Origin: an uncultured Acidobacteriia bacterium
GTDB lineage: Bacteria > Acidobacteriota > Terriglobia > Bryobacterales > Bryobacteraceae
Assembly (NCBI GenBank): GCA_903929755.1
Contig: CAIYVZ010000033.1
Span: 1 to 64,000, forward strand
Direction of reading: 5' to 3'
Length of the DNA: 64,000 nt
Positions 40,394-49,259 of this stretch are shown here, piece by piece. Position 1 is the first letter of the stretch. Each line of letters starts with the position of its first letter. Made by a program: the position numbers and the translations under genes. The notes beneath the pieces were generated by a model. That model saw only the letters and a program-made list of their open reading frames with translations. It was not told the DNA's origin and made no database searches.

Positions 40394-40735
40394 TTACTCA
40401 GGTCCTTGTTTACTGAGCGAAGCGATCTGTGCGCGCAAAACCGGGGCGTGATCCACGGCCGTTTGCCAGACCAGTGGCCAATAGATGCCAAAGTACTCAT
40501 GCACCAGAATGTTCCTTAAACCTACGATATCCTGCCAAGGTACCGAAGCATCGCGAGCCTTGACTTCGGGACTCAGCCTCGCGACCGCTTCTCCAATAGT
40601 CGTGAGCCGTTGGGCAACCGCATAGCAAAGTGTGTCGTCGGCCACGAATTCGGCTTCCGTCATGCGCGATACCGCTCTGGCAATCCAGTCGAGAGCTTCC
40701 AGAATGTCGTTCAGGCGTTGATCGTCACGCCGCAT
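40394..40735 (-). CDS. HepT-like toxin (DUF86 RNase)
   Basis: The 113-residue protein belongs to the HepT/DUF86 group of HEPN-type RNases: the catalytic Arg-X4-6-His motif is seen in 'LRNILVHEYFGIYW'. An N-terminal helical part with 'LNDILEALDWIARAV' completes the fold. It overlaps the upstream MntA-like gene by 11 bases. In the known HepT/MntA system the antitoxin is a nucleotidyltransferase that adds AMP to a Tyr near the RNase motif; Tyr in 'HEYFGIY' is present, so the same mechanism is plausible. Confidence 0.88.
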   Translation of the reverse strand: MRRDDQRLNDILEALDWIARAVSRMTEAEFVADDTLCYAVAQRLTTIGEAVARLSPEVKARDASVPWQDIVGLRNILVHEYFGIYWPLVWQTAVDHAPVLRAQIASLSKQGPE

Positions 40736-41030
40736 AGATCAGTAGCGCTTCGGAAACCACGCCGGCCCGGATCAGCGGTTTTAGTGCGGGTTTAACGGCG
40801 AGGTCCACGCGACGTCCGAGCAGCGCAGCAAGCTCACGCGTCATCGCCGAGACACCAAGCAGACCCGGGCGCGCACCGGGCAGGAAATCGACAAGAAGAT
40901 CGTAGTCACTGTCCGGCCTCATTTCACCCCGCGCCGCGGAACCGAAAAGCGACAACTCCTTCACTTGGTGAAGGCGGCAGATATCGGCAATAGCACTCTC
41001 GGGCAACTCAATTCCGGTAGCGAAGGTCAT
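40725..41030 (-). CDS. MntA-like nucleotidyltransferase antitoxin
   Basis: The 101-residue protein has the minimal nucleotidyltransferase signature 'GSAARGEMRPDSDYDLLVDF' (Gly-Ser then Asp-X-Asp). It probably AMPylates the adjacent HepT-like RNase and so blocks it. It precedes hepT with an 11-base overlap; the pair forms one module. All catalytic residues seen here are intact. Confidence 0.88.
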   Translation of the reverse strand: MTFATGIELPESAIADICRLHQVKELSLFGSAARGEMRPDSDYDLLVDFLPGARPGLLGVSAMTRELAALLGRRVDLAVKPALKPLIRAGVVSEALLIYAA

Positions 41031-41141
41031 GGCGACAACTCCCGGTCACTATTATCCGATAGCCGGGTGGCGATTTGACTCCTGCCGCGACAGAACGCGG
41101 TCAGTGGGAGTCGATTGGAGATGATCACGGGCACAGCCGGA

Positions 41142-42842
41142 CTACGGCTTTTCGGTTTCGAAGGTGATGCTGGTGTCGGCTCCGAACTTGCGGTAGTTGC
41201 GGAAGTCGATGACGTTGCGGGTGCAGTCGCTGGAGCCGCGAGTGCAACTGAGGGTTTCGGAGTGCGTGGGGAGCAGGAACTTCTGGTCGCCGACGAGGAC
41301 GAAATCGTATTCCACGGCGGACTCGACGGTATCGAGAGGAAAGGCTCCGGGCATCTGTTTCGACGCCATTTCGATACGGAGGACGCGGTTGGTCTGCTTA
41401 TCCACCCAGATGGCGCCGGAGTAGGAGGGCTTGTAGGTTTGGGAAGCGGCGATGATGTTCCAGTTGGAGTTCTGCTGTTCCACGGTGTAGTCGTAACGCC
41501 AGGCCTGACGGCTGCCGATGGTGCTGGTACGTTTGCCGTGGAAGTCGGCGTCGGTGCCGGGGGAGAGCAGGTTGAGCAGGATGGTGGAGAATTCGCCGGT
41601 TGACCAGGAGCCGGATTTTTCCACGTCCTTCGTCGGCTTGCCGTTGACCTGGATATTTTTGTAGGATTCGTGGCCGTTTTCGCTCACCACGTCGGCGGTG
41701 ACGACGTCGAGGGCCTGCCAGGAGGTTTTGTTACCCCGTGAAGTTTCGGTCTGGTAGCGGGTGGTGAACTGCTTGACGATGTAGTTGGGGAGGGTGTCGG
41801 CCCACTGCCAGGCGGCTTCGCGGGCAGCGTTGATAATGGGGTCACCGCTGGGCTGGCCCTGCATGGTGGCGCGGGCGTCACTGAGGCGCGGGGAGTCATC
41901 CAGGCTGCGGGCGGAGGGTGCCTCAATGACGGGTGGGGGGGCGTTACGCACGACGCCGTTTACTTCTTCTGACTTAATGGACGGGCGGGCGGAGGCAAGG
42001 GTGGCCGTGTCCGGCGGGAGAGTTGCGTCTCTGCGGGTGGCCGGATTGGCTCCGGCTCCGCGGCGGAGGACAGGGGGGCCAGGATCGTCGGCGTTGCGAG
42101 GGGCGGGGCGCAGGGTTTCTTCGGGAGCGTCGGCGCGGCGGGTGGTGACGACAGGATCGCCATCAACGGGTCGGGTGGCGGTGACTCGGCGGGAGGGTGC
42201 GGGCGCGGGTGTGTCGTCCGCGGAGGGTGCAGAGGAGGCCGGGGCCGGGTTGCGGCGGAGACGGGGACGATCGGGATCTTCGGCTGGGGCGTCGTCACCA
42301 GAAACGGAGGCGCGGGCAGGCGCGTCGGAGGCGCCGGAACTGGTGGGGGCGCGCTTGAGTTTGGGGCGGTCGGGATCGTTGTTGGGCTGGGTATCGACTG
42401 AGATATTGCCGGCGGCGCCCTTGCTGTTGAGGGTGACGCGCTGGGCGTGGAGCATGTTCTGGTTGTCGCGGGTGGCGTCGATGGAGACCTCGTCGCCGGA
42501 GTCGAAGTCGCCAAATTTGGCGGTATCGCCGGCCTTGCCGAAGTATTTGGTGGTGCGGTCGAGCATGACGACAATGTTGCGGCGGTCGCCGGGGTCGAGC
42601 ACGATTTGCGTGGTGGAAATGCGCTGGATGCTGCCGGTGACGTTCTCGGCAGGGCCGTTGTTGGTGCGGCGATTGCGGCCGGGGAAAGGCAGACCGATAC
42701 CACCGCCCTGACCGCCAGGGTAGCCTCCGCCGGGATAGCCACCGCCCTGGCCGCCAGGAAAGGGCGAGCCGAACTGGGCTGCGGCAGGGAAATCCAGGAG
42801 TCCAAAAGCGAGGAGGACGGCAGATAAGATGCGTTTCGACAT
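41142..42842 (-). CDS. Secreted Pro/Gly-rich acidobacterial family protein
   Basis: About 566 residues from ATG 42842: signal peptide ('LSAVLLAFGLLDFPAAAQ'), a Gly/Pro repeat ('GGQGGGYPGGGYPGG'), a strand-rich 90-residue domain of OB type ('NVTGSIQRISTTQIVLDPGD'), a long disordered Pro/Ala/Arg/Asp-rich linker, and a folded C-terminal domain of about 230 residues ('WADTLPNYIVKQFTTRYQT', 'YSGAIWVDKQTNRVLRIEM', 'VIDFRNYRKFGADTSITFE'). The C-terminal tail is shared with the fragment at 88-300. The frame continues 15 residues upstream to 42887. Likely extracytoplasmic; function unknown. Confidence 0.75.
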   Translation of the reverse strand: MSKRILSAVLLAFGLLDFPAAAQFGSPFPGGQGGGYPGGGYPGGQGGGIGLPFPGRNRRTNNGPAENVTGSIQRISTTQIVLDPGDRRNIVVMLDRTTKYFGKAGDTAKFGDFDSGDEVSIDATRDNQNMLHAQRVTLNSKGAAGNISVDTQPNNDPDRPKLKRAPTSSGASDAPARASVSGDDAPAEDPDRPRLRRNPAPASSAPSADDTPAPAPSRRVTATRPVDGDPVVTTRRADAPEETLRPAPRNADDPGPPVLRRGAGANPATRRDATLPPDTATLASARPSIKSEEVNGVVRNAPPPVIEAPSARSLDDSPRLSDARATMQGQPSGDPIINAAREAAWQWADTLPNYIVKQFTTRYQTETSRGNKTSWQALDVVTADVVSENGHESYKNIQVNGKPTKDVEKSGSWSTGEFSTILLNLLSPGTDADFHGKRTSTIGSRQAWRYDYTVEQQNSNWNIIAASQTYKPSYSGAIWVDKQTNRVLRIEMASKQMPGAFPLDTVESAVEYDFVLVGDQKFLLPTHSETLSCTRGSSDCTRNVIDFRNYRKFGADTSITFETEKP

Positions 42843-42896
42843 CAGAGATTTGGACGAACGCTCGCGCAGCCCGGTTACAAAGACCATAACTGGACT

Positions 42897-44576
42897 TTAG
42901 CTGGAGTGGCGGTCCGGGTCAATGCCTGCGTGCAGTGCCTCAGCGCGGGCGAAGGCGCGGTCCACGTTGGGGAGGATATTTTCCTCGCCGATTTCATGCG
43001 CCACTTCGGCCTGGGTGAGCATGCGACCGGGCTGGTCGCGGGCCCCGCAGAGGATGAGGGTGCGACCGGAATCGCGGAGGCGTTTGGCGAAGGTCTCGAT
43101 TGCGTAAACGCCGGTGGCGTCGAGGGCGGTCATGTTGCGAAGACGGAGGACGACGATTTGCGGGAATTCGTCCAGCTTTTCGGTGGCTTCGATGAGTTTT
43201 TCGGTGGTGCCGAAGAGAAACGGGCCATGGATGCGGAGGATGCTCATCCAGGAAGGCAGGTCGCGGCCCTGGAGGGAGTGGGCTTCGCTGTCGTCAATAT
43301 AAGCCTGGGTGACGGGGACGACGCTGGTGGTCTCGGCGACGCGGGCGATGTAGAGCAGCGCGGCGAGGCCCATGCCGACTTCGACGGCGACGGTGAGGTC
43401 GGCGAACACGGTAAGGGCGAAGGTGACGGCCCAGACGGCGATGTCAGTTTTGGAAAGCCGGAGGATCTGGGGGATTTCCTTCCACTCGCCCATGTTGTAA
43501 GCGACGACGAAGAGAACTCCGGCGAGGGTGGCGAGGGGGATGAATTTGGCGATGGGCGCGGCGATGAGCAGGATGAGCAGGAGGGTAACGGCGTGGACTA
43601 TGCCGGAGACGGGGCTGACGGCGCCGGAACGGATGTTAGTGGCGGTGCGGGCGATGGCTCCGGTGGCGGGGATACCGCCGAAGAGGGAGGAGGCGATGTT
43701 GGCGATGCCCTGGGCGGTGAGTTCGACGGCGGAGTTGTGGCGGTCGCCCGACATGGAGTCGGCGACGACGGCGGAGAGGAGGCTCTCGATGGCGGCGAGC
43801 ATGGCGACGGTGAACGCGGCGGGGATGAGGGGGGCCATGTGGCTGAAGTTGATGGCTGGCCAGGCGAAGTGGGGCATGCCGCGGGGGATGCCTCCGAATT
43901 TCGAGCCAATAGTTTCGATGGGGAGCGTGAGGGCGAGGGCGGCGGCGGTAGTAAGAATGAGGGCGATGATGGAGCCGGGGACTCGTTTGGTGACCCTGGG
44001 AGTAAGGAGAATAATGGCGAGGGTGATGAGGCCGAGGGCTATGGCGGCTGGGTTGAGGGTAGTGAAGTGCTCTGCGAGCGCCAGCATCTTCGGAAGAAAT
44101 TCGCTGGGAACTGTGTCCATGCGAAGGCCCAGGAAGTCGCGGATCTGGGTGGAGGCGATGAGCAGGGCGATGCCGTTGGTGAAGCCGATGGTGACAGGAC
44201 GAGGGATGAAGCGGACGGTGGCGCCGAGGCCGGTGATCCCCATGAGGATGAGGATGACGCCGGCCATGAGGGTGACGAGGGTGAGGCCGGAGAGGCCGAA
44301 TTTGGCGACGATGCCGGAGACGATGACGACGAAAGCTCCGGTGGGGCCGCCGATTTGGGTTTTCGAACCACCGAGCGCGGAGATGATGAAGCCGGCGACG
44401 ACGGCGGTGTAAATGCCGGCTTGCGGGGTGACGCCGGAGGAGATACCGAAGGCCATCGCCAGGGGGAGGGCGACGATGCCGACCGTGAGGCCCGAGATGA
44501 GGTCCGCGAGGAACTTCTGCGAGTTGTAGTCGCGCAGGGTGAGGAGGAGTTTTGGGGACCAGGTATCGGGTAGCAT
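42897..44576 (-). CDS. SulP-family anion transporter with STAS domain
   Basis: The 559-residue protein has a 10-14-helix membrane core with family motifs near the start ('LISGLTVGIVALPLAMAFGI') and 'GGPTGAFVVIVSG', and a cytoplasmic STAS domain (about 430-540: 'IVVLRLRNMTALDATGVYAI'). It carries sulfate, bicarbonate or another anion; SulP members without their own operon partners cannot be assigned further. It is next to an unrelated TPR protein in the same direction (9-base gap) and may share its transcript. Confidence 0.9.
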   Translation of the reverse strand: MLPDTWSPKLLLTLRDYNSQKFLADLISGLTVGIVALPLAMAFGISSGVTPQAGIYTAVVAGFIISALGGSKTQIGGPTGAFVVIVSGIVAKFGLSGLTLVTLMAGVILILMGITGLGATVRFIPRPVTIGFTNGIALLIASTQIRDFLGLRMDTVPSEFLPKMLALAEHFTTLNPAAIALGLITLAIILLTPRVTKRVPGSIIALILTTAAALALTLPIETIGSKFGGIPRGMPHFAWPAINFSHMAPLIPAAFTVAMLAAIESLLSAVVADSMSGDRHNSAVELTAQGIANIASSLFGGIPATGAIARTATNIRSGAVSPVSGIVHAVTLLLILLIAAPIAKFIPLATLAGVLFVVAYNMGEWKEIPQILRLSKTDIAVWAVTFALTVFADLTVAVEVGMGLAALLYIARVAETTSVVPVTQAYIDDSEAHSLQGRDLPSWMSILRIHGPFLFGTTEKLIEATEKLDEFPQIVVLRLRNMTALDATGVYAIETFAKRLRDSGRTLILCGARDQPGRMLTQAEVAHEIGEENILPNVDRAFARAEALHAGIDPDRHSS

Positions 44577-44584
44577 CTTCTTGG

Positions 44585-45793
44585 TTAGGGGTTGGGGGCT
44601 TTACCTTTCAGTTCGGCCTGTAGTTGCAGGAATGCGGAGTCTTCGAAGGTGAGCTTGATGCGTTCGCGGTTTTCGAGGCGGGTGTTGCCGGGCCGGTAGG
44701 TCTCGCCTTTGATGCAGCGACCAAGGAATGTGGTGGCTTCATCGTCGTTAGAAGCGCGGTCGAGAACGGCGCGAAATTTATTGGCGGCTTCGGAGAATTT
44801 GCCCTGTTTCCAAAGGACATAGCCGGAGTTAAACCAGTAGTCGGGGTCGGCCTGGTCGCCTTCGAGGGCGAGGGCGAAGTTTTTGAGGGCACCTTCGTAG
44901 TCGTTGCGGCGGGTGAGGGCGGCTCCGAGGTTGTTGTAGACCTCATCGAGAGGGATTTCGGCGGCAACCATTTGAAATTGTTTCGCGGCGGCTTCGAAGT
45001 CGGACATATTGAAGCGGCAGATACCGAGGAGGAAGGAGGCCTCCATAAAGAAGGAGTCGGCGCGGGTGACTTTGGCAAGCCAGGGGGCGGCGGCGCGGTA
45101 GTCTTTGCGGGTGAAGGCCATGCGGCCCAACTGGAAGCCGGGGGCGGTGAAGTGATCGTCGAGATGGGCGGCCTGGGTGAAAAGGCGGGTTTTCTGGTCG
45201 GGATTGCGAGCGGAAAGGGCGCGGACGTAGCTCTCCATGGCATCCACCTTAATGGGGGGATGGTCGCGGAGGAAGACGGTTTCCGAGCGAGCCATTTCGT
45301 GCTGGGGGGCGAGCATGCGGACGAGGTACCAGGCGATGCGGGTTTCGAGGAGGGAGAGGTCGCGGAGGGCACCGGTTTGCTCGAACTGGGCGGTTTCGCG
45401 AAGTTTGGCGAGGTCGATGACGTGGACGGTGATGCGGAGGTTGGAGTCGAGGGTGGTGTTGGAGAACTCGGGGCCTTCGACGCGGTAATCGCCGAAAACG
45501 ACCTGGCCGGCGTCGAGCGATTCACCGATGCGGAGGACGGTGGCGCGGGTGAGGACGGCGCCGGAGCGGACGGAGAGGCGGCGGTAGACTTCCTCGCGAT
45601 CGTCGCGGGAGAGGGCGAGGACGCCGGCGGCGTGGAGGGCTTCGCGGAGGGTTTCGGCAGTGCTTTCGCCGATCCAGTTGAGCTGGGGGGCGCGGGCTTC
45701 GTTGAGGTTGGCGAGGGGGAGGAAGGCGACGGTGGTGGCGGCGTGGAGGGGGCCAGTGAGGAGGAGGAAGACTATGGTGGAAAGAACTTTCAC
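44585..45793 (-). CDS. Secreted TPR-repeat protein
   Basis: About 402 residues from GTG 45793: signal peptide ('LSTIVFLLLTGPLHA'), an FlgO/TolB-like alpha/beta domain ('TVAFLPLANLNEARAPQLNWI', 'AGQVVFGDYRVEGP') and TPR units ('EVYNNLGAALTRRNDYEGAL', 'DYWFNSGYVLWKQGKFSEAA'). The N-terminal part resembles periplasmic domains seen in adenylate cyclases and CsgG/FlgO families, where it may help assemble complexes. The frame runs on to 45916 with no RBS. It may be part of an operon with the SulP gene. Confidence 0.7.
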   Translation of the reverse strand: MKVLSTIVFLLLTGPLHAATTVAFLPLANLNEARAPQLNWIGESTAETLREALHAAGVLALSRDDREEVYRRLSVRSGAVLTRATVLRIGESLDAGQVVFGDYRVEGPEFSNTTLDSNLRITVHVIDLAKLRETAQFEQTGALRDLSLLETRIAWYLVRMLAPQHEMARSETVFLRDHPPIKVDAMESYVRALSARNPDQKTRLFTQAAHLDDHFTAPGFQLGRMAFTRKDYRAAAPWLAKVTRADSFFMEASFLLGICRFNMSDFEAAAKQFQMVAAEIPLDEVYNNLGAALTRRNDYEGALKNFALALEGDQADPDYWFNSGYVLWKQGKFSEAANKFRAVLDRASNDDEATTFLGRCIKGETYRPGNTRLENRERIKLTFEDSAFLQLQAELKGKAPNP

Positions 45794-45920
45794 GCTGATT
45801 TCAGGGTATCGCACAGATTCCCTGAGCGTATCAGTTGGTGAAAAAGCGCCAGAGCCGAAGAAGTCGGTATCTGCTGCCCAGCCGAGGCAAATTGAGGGCG
45901 CGCACAAGGACAGCAAGGGA

Positions 45921-46034
45921 CTTGATGGGCGCTACGACGAGCTGGAAAGCGGCAGGGTTCAACTGATCCCCGGTGATGAAGTATTCGCGCGGCTCCGCGC
46001 CAAGAGCGCCGCTCGCCGTGGCCAGCGCTTTTAA
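45921..46034 (+). pseudogene. Remnant of a RelB-like (addiction-module) antitoxin
   Basis: The C-terminal 37 residues of an antitoxin-like protein remain: 'RYDELESGRVQLIPGDEVF', then 'ARLRAKSAARR'. This fits the usual end of 'putative addiction module component' proteins. The frame is open further upstream but no antitoxin-like sequence is there, so the N-terminal half has been lost. A toxin remnant follows 18 bases later. Confidence 0.55.
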
Positions 46035-46052
46035 TTCCAGCGCTATTAATTA

Positions 46053-46181
46053 ATGACGAGAGGGTATGGTTTTCACCCGGAAGCTGAAATGCGGGATAAA
46101 AATCCGTTGTGGGTGGTCGCGGTCATGCACGGACGCCGGAGCCTGCGCGTGATGGCCGCGAGCCTCCGAGAACGAGAGTAA
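46053..46181 (+). pseudogene. Internally deleted RelE/ParE-like toxin remnant
   Basis: The 42-residue frame starts like a RelE/ParE toxin ('GYGFHPEAE') and continues with what is normally its C-terminal strand ('LWVVAVMHGRR'), so most of the middle is missing; the last part looks frameshifted. With the antitoxin remnant just upstream it marks a decayed type II module. The rest of the gap (46182-46369) has no gene that I can see. Confidence 0.55.
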
Positions 46182-46369
46182 GCCCCCCGGCCCGAGTTTC
46201 TCTGCGGAGCGAAGCGCAACCTAAATTTCCCGACTGAGTTCTCGGGGAGGCTTGTGCGGCCAGGATCAAGTGCAGGTGCACCCGTCGCCAGTGTCCGCGT
46301 GTTGGTGGTTACAGGCTGGCGGCTGAGGGGTGGGGCGGGGCGAGCAAGAGGGCCCGCGTGAAGAACTGG

Positions 46370-47728
46370 TTAAGCGGCACGCAGGACTTCGCGGGCGACG
46401 CGGATAATCGCGACCAGGCTGAGGTGAACATCTTCAGTTGTGGTGCGCCAGGAGGAGACGCTGATGCGCATGGCGGTGCGCCCCTGCCAGACAGTTCGGC
46501 CGCACCAGCAGGTACCGTCGGCCAAAACTCCGCGGACGACTGCCTCGTTGGCTTCATCTGCGCCAAAGGAGACGACAACCTGATTGAGGACGACTTCATT
46601 CAGGATGTGAAAGCCGGCGGCCACCAGACCGTCAGCAAACAGGCGCGCCGCCGCACAGTTGCGCTCCACCATGGCCGCGACACCGGAACGGCCCAGAGAC
46701 TTCAGCGCGGCCCAGATATCCACGCCCCGCGCGCGGCGTGAAAGCTCCGGGGTGTAGTTGGAAGGTTCGCGATTGTCCCCCTGGGGAAGGTAAGCGGCGC
46801 TAATGCTCATGGCAGCCCTTAAGGCCGACTCATCGCGAACAAAGGCCAGGCCGGAATCGTAGGGAACGTTCAGCCATTTGTGCGCATCGGTTGCCCACGA
46901 ATCCGCGGCGGCAAACGCCCGCACCAGATGCGCTAACTGCGGACTGGCAGCAGCCCACAGCCCGAAGGCACCATCCACGTGAACCCAGGCCCCCGCCTTT
47001 CGGGCCAGGGGGATAATCTCTGCGGCAGGGTCGAACGCTCCGGAATTCACATTGCCCGCCTGGAGACAAACGATGGCGGGACCCTGAATGACAGGAAAGC
47101 AAGCGGCACGCATCCGGCCTTCCGCGTCCACGGGAACGCGGATGACGCGCTCGCGGCCCAGCCCCAGCATCCCGAGAGCCTTAAAAACGGACGGGTGCGC
47201 TTCTTGCCCGGTGACCACGGTAATCGCCGGGGCCCCAAACAGACCGTCGGCCTCAACATTCCAGTTCACCCGGCGCAAGACCGCATTTCTGGCGGCAGCC
47301 AGGGCAGTGAAGTTCGCCATGGTGGCACCGGTGACAAAGCTTCCGGCACAATCGAGGGGCAACCCCAGCAGGTCCAGCAGCCAGCCAAGGGAGACGTCTT
47401 CGAGTTCGCAAGCTACGGGCGAGGCAAGATGCAGGCCTGGATTTTGGTCCCATGCCGTGGCCAGCCAGTTGGCCGCGAGCGACGCGGGCAGGGCCCCCCC
47501 GATGACGAAGCCAAAAAACCGGGGACCCGCCATGGCAGTGGTAGCCGGACTGCCCACTTCGTCCAGCATTTGTAACACAGCTTCTGGCTCTGCGGGGCCG
47601 GAAGGCATCAGTTCCCGGAACACAGAAAGGGCGGAGACGGCCTCCGCGTTCGGATTGGCGCGGCGAGTCTGAATACCCGTCAGATATGCGCTTGCGCGTC
47701 TGGCAGTATCGGCAAGAAGCTGGTCCAT
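46370..47728 (-). CDS. PLP-dependent decarboxylase (DDC/GAD group II)
   Basis: About 452 residues from ATG 47728, where GGAGGA sits immediately before the ATG. Group II fold type I enzyme: 'FFGFVIGGALPASLAANWLA', 'GSFVTGATMANFTALAAAR' (phosphate pocket), 'WVHVDGAFGLWAA' (Asp for the pyridine nitrogen) and PLP lysine in 'WATDAHKWLNVPYDSG'. Substrate may be an aromatic or acidic amino acid. The frame extends 35 codons upstream to 47833 but the upstream DNA is duplicated at 47887-48325, which aligns only with the preferred start region and the promoter. No partner gene is adjacent. Confidence 0.85.
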   Translation of the reverse strand: MDQLLADTARRASAYLTGIQTRRANPNAEAVSALSVFRELMPSGPAEPEAVLQMLDEVGSPATTAMAGPRFFGFVIGGALPASLAANWLATAWDQNPGLHLASPVACELEDVSLGWLLDLLGLPLDCAGSFVTGATMANFTALAAARNAVLRRVNWNVEADGLFGAPAITVVTGQEAHPSVFKALGMLGLGRERVIRVPVDAEGRMRAACFPVIQGPAIVCLQAGNVNSGAFDPAAEIIPLARKAGAWVHVDGAFGLWAAASPQLAHLVRAFAAADSWATDAHKWLNVPYDSGLAFVRDESALRAAMSISAAYLPQGDNREPSNYTPELSRRARGVDIWAALKSLGRSGVAAMVERNCAAARLFADGLVAAGFHILNEVVLNQVVVSFGADEANEAVVRGVLADGTCWCGRTVWQGRTAMRISVSSWRTTTEDVHLSLVAIIRVAREVLRAA

Positions 47729-47886
47729 TCCTCCAGAATACCTGCTCCCGCCACGGGACTGCTGGCGTTGCGTGTGTAACGGTACGTAAGTTTCTACTAA
47801 CAGTACTGCAGGACACGTAACGTTCCGGGTCACTGTGGAAATTTAACTAATTTTGCATTAAAATAGTATTTTCGAAGCCCCAAAAT

Positions 47887-48325
47887 GGGGGCCCTCAATG
47901 GCCGTGGTAGCCAGACTGCCCACTTCGTCCAGCATTTGAAACACAACTTTTGGCTCTGTGGGACCGGAAGGCATCGGTTCCCGGAACGCAGAGAGCGCGG
48001 AGACGACCGCAGCGTTCGGGTTGGCGCGGCTAGTCTGAATTCCCGTCAAACGGCGTTAGGTACAGATTACCGCGGAAAGAAGGCGGCGGAATAGCTGGTA
48101 AAAGTACTAGGTCTTTGTAATGAGAATCACTGCAGAAAATAACATGCGCTTGCGGGTCTGGCCGTAAGGGCAAAAAGCTGGTCCATTCCGCCAGAATACG
48201 TACCCCCGCCACGGGATCGCCGGCCCGCAGGTGGTAATGGTACCTAAATTGCTCTAACTAGTACTACAGAACACGCACTATTCCCGATCACAGTAGAAAT
48301 TTTGACTAACTTTACATTAAACTTA
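47887..48325 (-). pseudogene. Decayed tandem duplicate of the decarboxylase 5' end and promoter
   Basis: This stretch aligns with 47521-47866 in the same orientation: the N-terminal codons (about 60 residues: 'PNAAVVSALSAFREPMPSG' against 'PNAEAVSALSVFRELMPSG'), the 'TGGTCCATTC' start region and the AT-rich upstream segment. About 93 extra bases (48050-48143) interrupt the coding copy. Divergence is moderate, so the copy is not recent. The upstream half of the copy now forms the region before the Crp/Fnr-type gene. Confidence 0.75.
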
Positions 48326-48394
48326 CACACAGACAAGTTACAAGCCGATTCAAAGTGGAAGAGAGTTTTCCAATTGGGAGGCGTGGAGGAGTAT

Positions 48395-49078
48395 ATGAGA
48401 TTGCCAGAGACGCAACCCGGAGCACCCGCGATGCCGCTTGAGGACCCGCTGGCGTACTTGCCGGTATCCACAATAGGTGAGTTTCGCAAGGGAGAGGTAA
48501 TCTATGGGCCGGGTTCACCGCCGGCGGGGATCTATGTCGTGTTGGCCGGACATGTAAAGGTCTGCCGAGAAGCGGAAGATGGCCAGCAGGTGGTGGTGGA
48601 CGTTTATCAGAGTGACGAGTTCTTTGGCGAGTCGGCGCTGCTGGGGACTCCCCCGACAGAACTGGCGGCGGCGCTGGACAGCGTTCGTGTTATGTCCTGG
48701 AAGACCAAGGACATTCAAGAACTGAGCCTGCGGCGTCCGGAGCTCTGCTTCGCGCTGCTGCAGTTGTCCGTGGCTCGGTCGGTTGAGTTTGGAAACCGGA
48801 TCCAGAGCTTTTCGCTGGAGAATATTGAGCGGCGCCTGGCACGAGCGCTGCTGCGTTTGTCGGATCGGCTTGGCGCCCCGACTGACAACGAAGGGAGACA
48901 AATGATCTCGCTTACTCACGAATTCATCGCTCAGTACGTGGGCACCTCTCGTGAGATTGTGACGCACTACATGAACACCCTGCGCCGCAAACGCTGCCTG
49001 GATTACTCGCGCAAGAACATTGTGGTGTACGAGAAAAGCCTGAACGATGTTATGACTCGGGGCGGTATCGACGCCTAG
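48395..49078 (+). CDS. Crp/Fnr-family transcriptional regulator
   Basis: About 227 residues from ATG 48395, preceded by GGAGGAG at good spacing (the frame runs up to 48302). Cyclic-nucleotide-like beta barrel ('EFRKGEVIYGPGSPPAGIYVVLAG', 'DEFFGESALLG'), long dimer helix, and winged helix at the C-terminus ('LTHEFIAQYVGTSREIVTHYMN'). No N-terminal cysteines for an iron-sulfur cluster are seen, and the cAMP-binding arginine motif is not clear, so ligand is unknown. It stands alone, downstream of the decayed decarboxylase copy. Confidence 0.9.
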   Translation: MRLPETQPGAPAMPLEDPLAYLPVSTIGEFRKGEVIYGPGSPPAGIYVVLAGHVKVCREAEDGQQVVVDVYQSDEFFGESALLGTPPTELAAALDSVRVMSWKTKDIQELSLRRPELCFALLQLSVARSVEFGNRIQSFSLENIERRLARALLRLSDRLGAPTDNEGRQMISLTHEFIAQYVGTSREIVTHYMNTLRRKRCLDYSRKNIVVYEKSLNDVMTRGGIDA

Positions 49079-49253
49079 GGCTGTGGCCTCGTGGTTTCGT
49101 TCTTTTACGGTAGGGCAGAATGGCATCCGGCGGCGGGTTCGCAACCTGTCTCGCGGGTGGGCCAACGTTGAAGATGCCGATTGCCAATCGGCCGCGGATT
49201 ACCAATCCGCCGCACATAGCCCGGGGGATCTGTGCGGTATCGACGCCCAGGGC
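49062..49253. repeat. Possible small insertion element bounded by 20-bp direct repeats
   Basis: A 20-bp sequence (GCGGTATCGACGCC, then T or C, then AGGGC) occurs at 49062-49081, overlapping the end of the Crp/Fnr gene, and at 49234-49253. Between them lie about 150 bp with two adjacent perfect hairpins, CCGATT-GCC-AATCGG (49177-49191) and CGGATT-ACC-AATCCG (49195-49209). The hairpins are related and resemble REP-type repeats. Confidence 0.55.
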
Positions 49254-49259
49254 GCGAAG

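Noticed and set aside
42906-44573. A 555-codon plus-strand frame opposite the SulP gene
   Set aside because: Extreme Gly/Asp/Glu bias and no domain; the SulP reading is clear.
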